This document shows, one piece after another, positions 9,001 through 11,955 of a stretch of DNA of 11,955 nucleotides. Location of the stretch: NCBI GenBank assembly GCA_964471945.1, contig CAYYIJ010000070.1, forward strand, positions 1 to 11,955, written 5' to 3'. The position numbers were made by a program, and so were the translations under genes. Under the pieces are notes generated by a model that was not told where the DNA came from, did not search any database, and worked only from the letters and a program-made list of their open reading frames with translations. Each line of letters starts with the position of its first letter. The first letter of the stretch is position 1. The DNA comes from JASEHD01 sp964471945. GTDB taxonomy: Bacteria > Bacteroidota > Ignavibacteria > UBA10030 > SZUA-254.

Positions 9001-10007
9001 TGAATGCAAATTTACCGGGTGACACGTCCCCTCTTCGCCGCCGCCTGCGACCGGATATTCCGGTAGTAAAATGGCAGGATTATGAATTAGTATTTCAAAA
9101 CTTTGTTAAGGAATTCGGATTTGACATTATCAACTCGCATAATGAAGGTGTTGAATATTATCTCTTTGCACGTCGTATCACCCCTAATGTTCCCTTTATT
9201 GCTTCACTCCATGGCGGGTATGAAACCGTTCCACATCATCTCACCCCAGAATTCATTTCATATCTCTCTCGCACTGTTGATGTCTGGCTCTATCTTTCCG
9301 AAAAGAATATCAATCCCCTCGTCAGTAATGGTCTAAAAAATGCACACTTTTACAAAATATTCAATGCAATTGATGCTGACATATCACGAGTTAAGACAGA
9401 CTCTGGTCTTCGTGCAAAGCTCAACATAACTAAGGAGAGTGTTGTTCTCGTACTGGCATCCCGTGCTATTCATGCAAAGGGTTGGGGGATCGCAATAGAC
9501 GTAACACGTAAGCTGCGATCTCAAACCGGACGCGACATCAAACTCGTGCTGATCGGAGAAGGGGAAGATTTGGAAGATATAAAAGAGTTGGCAAGGGATA
9601 AGTCGTACGTGCATTTCACGGGGCGTATCGAAAATGTTGTGGCTTTCATTCACGATTGCGATTTCGGAGTTTTCCCCAGCACATACGAAGGGGAGAGCTT
9701 TCCATTATTCATTCTTGAATGTTTCGCAGCCGGTTTGCCCGTGATAGCAACCGATGTCGGCGCAATCAGAGAGATGATGATGACTGAAGCGGGAGAGGTT
9801 GCTGGCGCGTTAATATCGCCAAAGCAGGACAAAGATCTGATTGCGGCAAAAATGGCAGAAGCTATCGGTAATCTTCTCAGTAATCATGAGGTACACGACT
9901 CTTTTCGGTTACAAGCCCGCAAACGGGCCGACCATTATAGCATAAACAAGCTTGTTGATAAATACCTAGAGATATTTATTGAAGTATCTAAAAGGAAAAT
10001 AGCATGA
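3015..10007 (+). CDS. giant multidomain glycan assembly protein: kinase-like + coiled coil + WbsX + GT4 + GT2 + GT2 + GT4
   Basis: A single uninterrupted frame encodes 2330 residues with no membrane-spanning or signal sequence, so it should act in the cytoplasm at the inner membrane. Residues 1-305 form an APH-like kinase domain: hinge FLEEYL, catalytic loop GDIMDRNIL (D194, N199), metal-binding VDFE (D211). The usual histidine before GD is serine, and I see no clear AxK lysine. Residues about 305-485 are a Glu/Lys/Gln-rich coiled coil containing a 28-residue repeat. A hydrophobic/amphipathic helix (IGFKILKSFWEVKDTLLSII) and a low-complexity linker follow. Residues 600-955 are a WbsX/GH99-like domain: IAFYLPQFHPIPENDAWWGK, then NAWNEWAE (914-921). 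Residues 956-1335 are GT4, with DPFPLVALE (D1244, E1252; Asp replaces the first Glu of EX7E). Residues 1338-1640 are GT2, with VPNYNHE, LDDASSDNS and ESDD (1427-1430). Residues 1663-1945 are a second GT2, with VPNYNHE, LDDASTDNS and ESDD (1753-1756). Residues 1959-2330 are GT4, with ESFPLFILE (E2227, E2235). Such a protein would add several sugars of one repeat unit in succession. The kinase plus coiled coil recalls the terminator/ruler WbdD. Domain families are well supported; sugars, linkages and the ruler role are inferred. Confidence 0.9.
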   Translation: MNLVAQLHEYLVREKIISLKDDIKISLSIGDINRKQSRLSRRYIVSRKSVPLLMARFIPKDWLFSPEDIKRTYSIYSSLSSVKIPRLIGTFPIPDGVFFLEEYLKSPISLNNLIETNELDTQKALGILRDIFSEIWSAAEKPSEKFIKEEKKVYQEYLMMFVQKGIFGDFVLDYVDKVLDKYSSCLRQAWSSGDIMDRNILRSGAEWYLVDFEYSHNTLFLFKDAFRSIQLSAWAQRYSLQDVFPSLGYFPEDVAKLLALSWDEYLQHQIVEKQSHEPHHDWLRKLFWEAFDPALPSRIDKKTASLQQLVDQKEIHVVRLQNESQSQQQILKERDAQISQIQDSVSILEKTGNDTRNELVKVHSVLEQREKILAARDKEVTDLKIEIHRVKEEINQREKILAARDKEVTDLKIEIHRVKEEINQREKVLATRDQEVTNLKGEIDKAKGEINQIRNQAQSKQRLLGEKEKQIIEFSAETDRLRKIQNVIYSSIGFKILKSFWEVKDTLLSIIFKKKIESNSNNQVGQSSGKYIIISPAPSEEPLTVPEENVIVTAEITPASDDSIYQSFYLSSLQSAQNNTNDDYVPLADENINVQDSLVKLIAFYLPQFHPIPENDAWWGKGFTEWTNVSKAVPQFEGHYQPHLPGELGFYDLRVPEVQRRQVELAKKYGIYGFCFHYYWFNGNRLLERPLNQFISNPEIDFPFCICWANENWTRRWDGMEDDILMKQVHTEETDIEFIQDVAQLFRHKNYIKIDGRPILIVYRVRLMPNPVETAKRWRDYCKKTGLGDPYLVTVQGFGFTDPTEVGFDAAVEFPPLNVGVEEIPHTVKFFNSGFSGKIYSYPDLAKKMQVFNTGSQYKVFKNVCPSWDNEARKLGRGHVYANSSPEHYKSWLEAASKFALKNPNPNERLVFINAWNEWAEAAYLEPDRRYGYAYLQATADVVRVFSKKITALHFDWTILFVSHDANLGGAQLVLLNVIAWFKKHTSVKLKVLCLNPGVWLPRFRELADTTLLSDLHEHASATVNEDITKGLLSFCECKPDLIYGNSVASGCIYTSLQKLRAPILTHFHELDTSIKRYAGEWINDVLAHSMHHIACSGAVRENLVNNHGISLNKISTIYSSILTQSNIKPLNDNERISLRRRLGLAGEKYIIVGCGVGMPFRKGADLFIEVGRKLLHEGRDDFHLYWIGHFYDCNSDPVYGNWLEKLASLTESDKQYITFLGRKDNPKDYMQAADIFLLPSREDPFPLVALEAAECGLPIICFDKAGGMPEFVGHDAGCVVPFADVKSMAQQVIVLLKDESHRRKLGCHAREKLLARYTVEITTPHIFSACRTIANKKPGVSIIVPNYNHERYLRKRLESIFNQTYKDFEVILLDDASSDNSFEILEQYRDHADVRIVRNQDNSGSTFKQWLKGIELAQADIWWFAESDDYCEPTFLETLLQAFQNPQVKLAYCNSHIVDEGNVNKGDYTATEYLTSLSPTKWTKDYQITAEREINDGLGVKNTILSASSALFKRFEIGSKMQIILENMRIAGDWYFNIHAIDGGEVFYTSKKLNYHRRHSESVIGKLLKQNQVANFFREFYTVHYDIFRKYKLSENFQEKWEKYLRHQWKSFFPERSFDELGSYYPIDSAREQIRSSGVKPNLATDMDEKTSGIFQLTNPRLKISVVVPNYNHEQFIQGRLDSIINQSYKPDEIIFLDDASTDNSLSIAENILRLSNISYRIIPNESNSGNVFSQWLKGIENAQGDLIWIAESDDEADKDFLKRIVPSFQREDVMLAYGDISYINSDGSKNDGLSNYYNGLSNNKWKSSHIRTAHDLFSGDFSVKNIIPNVSGALFKKPLLTENENKRLQSYKFAGDWYFYALISRGGSISFCKDAKSYFRFIHSSTSRSAFFTQWHIDEHRMILQDLRTLYGISDEVVARHAAELKRVLSLNEVSEQLHGKHDVLKFIWPKQLKEKLKICIASYGFSIGGGEVVPIMLANALRALGHHITFLAMNANLPGDTSPLRRRLRPDIPVVKWQDYELVFQNFVKEFGFDIINSHNEGVEYYLFARRITPNVPFIASLHGGYETVPHHLTPEFISYLSRTVDVWLYLSEKNINPLVSNGLKNAHFYKIFNAIDADISRVKTDSGLRAKLNITKESVVLVLASRAIHAKGWGIAIDVTRKLRSQTGRDIKLVLIGEGEDLEDIKELARDKSYVHFTGRIENVVAFIHDCDFGVFPSTYEGESFPLFILECFAAGLPVIATDVGAIREMMMTEAGEVAGALISPKQDKDLIAAKMAEAIGNLLSNHEVHDSFRLQARKRADHYSINKLVDKYLEIFIEVSKRKIA
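4119..4370 (+). repeat. 84-bp coding tandem repeat in the coiled coil (two identical copies plus one diverged)
   Basis: Copies lie at 4119-4202, 4203-4286 and 4287-4370. The first two are identical at all 84 bases, and identity continues 5 bases into copy 3. Copy 3 differs from copy 2 at about 19 of 84 positions by hand count. The unit encodes 28 residues, exactly four heptads, beginning REKILAARDKEVTDLK; copy 3 reads REKVLATRDQEVTNLK. Gain or loss of a unit keeps both reading frame and heptad register. Confidence 0.95.
4551..4560 (+). repeat. A10 homopolymer inside the coding sequence
   Basis: Ten consecutive A follow TTT and encode KKK plus the first base of the next codon (residues 513-516), directly after the coiled coil and its hydrophobic helix. 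One extra A gives TGA within two codons; one fewer gives TAG after eight further codons. Either slip would give a product of about 516-523 residues holding only the kinase-like domain and coiled coil. Confidence 0.9.
9991..9996 (+). promoter_or_regulatory. ribosome binding site for the methyltransferase/ParB-like gene
   Basis: AAAGGA lies 7 bases before ATG 10004, and that ATG overlaps the stop of the large gene as ATGA. This supports the chosen start and translational coupling. Confidence 0.7.
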
Positions 10008-11632
10008 ACTATCGAGATACAAATACATTGTACAAAGTTGATGAAAAGGTTGGTTCTGTTCTATCAGTTGTACGCTCGGTTGGTGGTTTAGATATATATG
10101 GATTTGTAAATCCAAGTAGTTTGGAACGATATCTCTTCAAAATGATTATTTTAATGGATGGGGCAGATAGGTTCATAATTGGGGTGGAATTACCGTCAGA
10201 TGGCAAATGGTCCGCTAGAATTGACTCAAGTAATCTTGGCAAAGATAACAGCTGTCTGAAGCTGCAAGCATTTGCCGCACTAGAATTAGATGCGTTTATT
10301 TTTCCACTGAACGTGGATACTAATGTTTTAAAAACATACTCGGATTTTGTTAGAGATTTCTTACCTGGAGACAGCAAGGATGTTCCATCATTCCGGACTG
10401 AGTTCCGCGAGATGATAATAAAAGCGACGAAGGTTCCATATGTTGCGCGCTCAATTTTCCAGTCGATTCTGACAGGTAATAATTATCAAACACTTGACCT
10501 CGGGGACACACAGCGGTTGGGTGGGCGACCAAGCCGCGAGAATTTCTTATTTCAGATCGACTTCCGCGGGAAGACTGTACTTGATCTCGGAGCGAACACT
10601 GGGGAGAATTCGAGGATTGCACGCAGACTTGGCGCTACACTCGTAGACGGTTTTGAATATGATCCCTTTTTTGTTGAGATCGGTCGTGCGATAAATGCTG
10701 TCTCTGGCATGACACGTGTCTCATTGTTTCAAGGTGATTGCACAAAACCAGCGTTGTTCACAGGAATGAAGTATGATTTAGTTCTTGCGCTTGCTGTGTG
10801 GGTATATTTACAAGATACTATGAAACAGGTTGCCGAGATAACTGACACGATGATTTTTGAAACCCATACCCTAGATCATGGAGTGGAGTTTTACTACTCA
10901 AATGTATTACCGTATTTTCCTCATGCTGTTGCACTTGGACTTACTGATAAGCCAATGGATCCCCATAAGAGCCGGATGTTCCTCCTGTTTGGTAAAAACC
11001 GCGAAAAATTGGAGCAACTAATCCAACGTAAATTTCTCATGATAAAACCTTATTTCGATAATAAGTTCATCAAAACATACAACCATATCAGTAAAACAGA
11101 AATTCTCAATTTGGCTGAAAAGTTTCTTGTAAAGCATTACAATCCTCCAACATACACGGCGAATGATCATCGTTTTGGTTCGGTAACATATTATGAAGTT
11201 TTTTTAGGTGGATTAGCACAATATTTGAAAAATGATGAGAAGGTTGACGCAAATAATATCTATGTTAATTTTCTTAAGCAGGGGATTAAGGATGGAATAA
11301 TCGATCCTGCATTATCCAATTTTACAGAGAATGATAGCTGGTTATATAGAAAAATTGCTAACAAATATAATGATGCTATAAATATAATAAACGGTAATGT
11401 TGATTTTGTGTTACCGGTTGAGATCGTACCAAATCCCAAAGGATCTCTAACTTTTACTACAACAACCGGTGATCATTTAAGCTGTGATATCTTCGATGGA
11501 CATCATCGATTTTTTATGTGTGAATTGGCAGGTGCTAAAAAAATACACTTTGTTCTACATGGTGAGGGGAATAATGTATTCGCTATCAAATACTCTCAAA
11601 TTATCCCATCTAATTATTCACTCAATATTTAA
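10004..11632 (+). CDS. SAM-dependent methyltransferase with C-terminal ParB/sulfiredoxin-like motif
   Basis: The protein has 542 residues in at least three parts. Residues about 1-120 look strand-rich (GGLDIYGFVNPSS, LPSDGKWSARID) and are unrecognised; a beta-sandwich or carbohydrate-binding fold is possible but unproven. Residues about 170-320 form a class I methyltransferase: VLDLGANTG (192-200), acidic E218 in FEYD, and YDLVLALAVWVY as the motif IV region. Residues about 330-470 are helical and unassigned. Near the end, LPVEIVPNPKG and then FDGHHRFFMCELAGAKKIHF (497-516) match the conserved strand-and-DGHHR-helix of ParB/sulfiredoxin-superfamily proteins. Known for that superfamily: it includes CTP-binding ParB and small-molecule kinases such as the free-serine kinases SerK and SbnI, so the motif need not mean DNA binding. 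The start overlaps the large gene's stop. Methyltransferase class is solid, the ParB-like call moderate, and the substrate unknown. Confidence 0.82.
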   Translation: MNYRDTNTLYKVDEKVGSVLSVVRSVGGLDIYGFVNPSSLERYLFKMIILMDGADRFIIGVELPSDGKWSARIDSSNLGKDNSCLKLQAFAALELDAFIFPLNVDTNVLKTYSDFVRDFLPGDSKDVPSFRTEFREMIIKATKVPYVARSIFQSILTGNNYQTLDLGDTQRLGGRPSRENFLFQIDFRGKTVLDLGANTGENSRIARRLGATLVDGFEYDPFFVEIGRAINAVSGMTRVSLFQGDCTKPALFTGMKYDLVLALAVWVYLQDTMKQVAEITDTMIFETHTLDHGVEFYYSNVLPYFPHAVALGLTDKPMDPHKSRMFLLFGKNREKLEQLIQRKFLMIKPYFDNKFIKTYNHISKTEILNLAEKFLVKHYNPPTYTANDHRFGSVTYYEVFLGGLAQYLKNDEKVDANNIYVNFLKQGIKDGIIDPALSNFTENDSWLYRKIANKYNDAINIINGNVDFVLPVEIVPNPKGSLTFTTTTGDHLSCDIFDGHHRFFMCELAGAKKIHFVLHGEGNNVFAIKYSQIIPSNYSLNI

Positions 11633-11738
11633 TGAAATCTTAAAATAATTTGAGAACTTCATACCAGAAAAATATATTATTTCCCAAAATACAATTTAGG
11701 TTCACCAATGGAGTAAAATATTTCTTCTAAGTTTAACC

Positions 11739-11955
11739 GTGGAACCTGTAAAAATAGACATACTTGTTTCTATTACGATTCTTCTCAATAATCCTGGATC
11801 AGAATTTAAAACTACACTTGATTGTATTTTCACTCAAAATTGCCCATTCAAGTTCGAAGTAGTTATCGTCGATTCCGGCTCGGTAGATGGAACTCTCGAT
11901 CTTATTAAAAAATATCCTATTAAACTCTATTCAATTCAGCCAAATGAATTTAACT
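11739..11955 (+). CDS. GT2 family glycosyltransferase, rhamnosyltransferase-like, N-terminal part
   Basis: The frame is open from GTG 11739 to the window edge (72 codons plus one base). It begins with a hydrophobic strand (VKIDILVSITILLNN), then FTQNCPFKFEVVIVDSGSVD with GT following, then LIKKYPIKLYSIQPNEFN. The DSGS-x-DGT motif, the C-rich FTQNCPF segment and the EFN ending fit the nucleotide-sugar-binding half of GT2 rhamnosyltransferase-like enzymes (RfbN type). The catalytic DXD and the rest lie beyond the window. An in-frame TAG at 11697 bounds the 5' side. GTG is the best start but has only a weak ribosome site, and no ATG is in frame before the conserved strand. It sits 107 bases after the previous stop in the same direction, so it belongs to the same locus. 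Confidence 0.8.
   Translation, partial: MEPVKIDILVSITILLNNPGSEFKTTLDCIFTQNCPFKFEVVIVDSGSVDGTLDLIKKYPIKLYSIQPNEFN

Noticed and set aside
10350..10622. Minus-strand open frame opposite the methyltransferase core
   Set aside because: It overlaps the SAM-binding motif coding region on the plus strand and has no recognisable features.
11708..11716. ATG at 11708 as start of the last gene
   Set aside because: It is in another frame and reaches TAA after one codon (ATG GAG TAA); GTG 11739 is in frame with the GT2 motifs.

Overview
The window is an accessory surface-polysaccharide locus (O-antigen, capsule or S-layer-glycan type) from what looks like a Gram-negative bacterium of moderate-to-low G+C (roughly 40 % by eye) using the standard code, since TGA ends several genes. 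The phylum cannot be fixed from the sequence. All recognised genes lie on the + strand.

Layout: (1) 1-236 is the tail of a HepT-type HEPN toxin whose 5' end is outside the window. (2) 288-1109 and 1106-1903 encode a two-component ABC-2 polysaccharide exporter: a Wzm-like permease, and a Wzt-like ATPase that starts on TTG inside the permease stop codon and has no C-terminal carbohydrate-binding domain. (3) 2011-3018 encodes a class I SAM methyltransferase. (4) 3015-10007, overlapping the previous stop by ATGA, encodes a 2330-residue protein. In order it holds an APH-like kinase domain, a long coiled coil with an exact 84-bp tandem duplication, a hydrophobic/amphipathic helix, a linker, a WbsX (GH99-like) domain, a GT4 domain, two homologous GT2 domains and a second GT4 domain. 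(5) 10004-11632, again coupled by ATGA, encodes a methyltransferase with a C-terminal ParB/sulfiredoxin-like DGHHR motif. (6) 11739-11955 is the start of another GT2, rhamnosyltransferase-like.

How the parts may work together (inference): the large protein plus the downstream GT2 would build the glycan on a lipid carrier at the cytoplasmic face, and Wzm/Wzt would export it. A methyltransferase, then a kinase domain, then a coiled coil is the domain order of WbdD, the chain terminator and molecular ruler of E. coli O9a. Here the methyltransferase is a separate, translationally coupled gene, and the kinase and coiled coil are fused to five predicted sugar-handling modules. That gives a candidate single-polypeptide assembly line with its own length control. 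The exact in-frame coiled-coil duplication and an A10 tract just after the coiled coil are two places where this control could vary.

There is no gene-free stretch above 300 bases. The gaps (237-287, 1904-2010, 11633-11738) are AT-rich. I see no RNA gene, insertion sequence, CRISPR array or convincing terminator.
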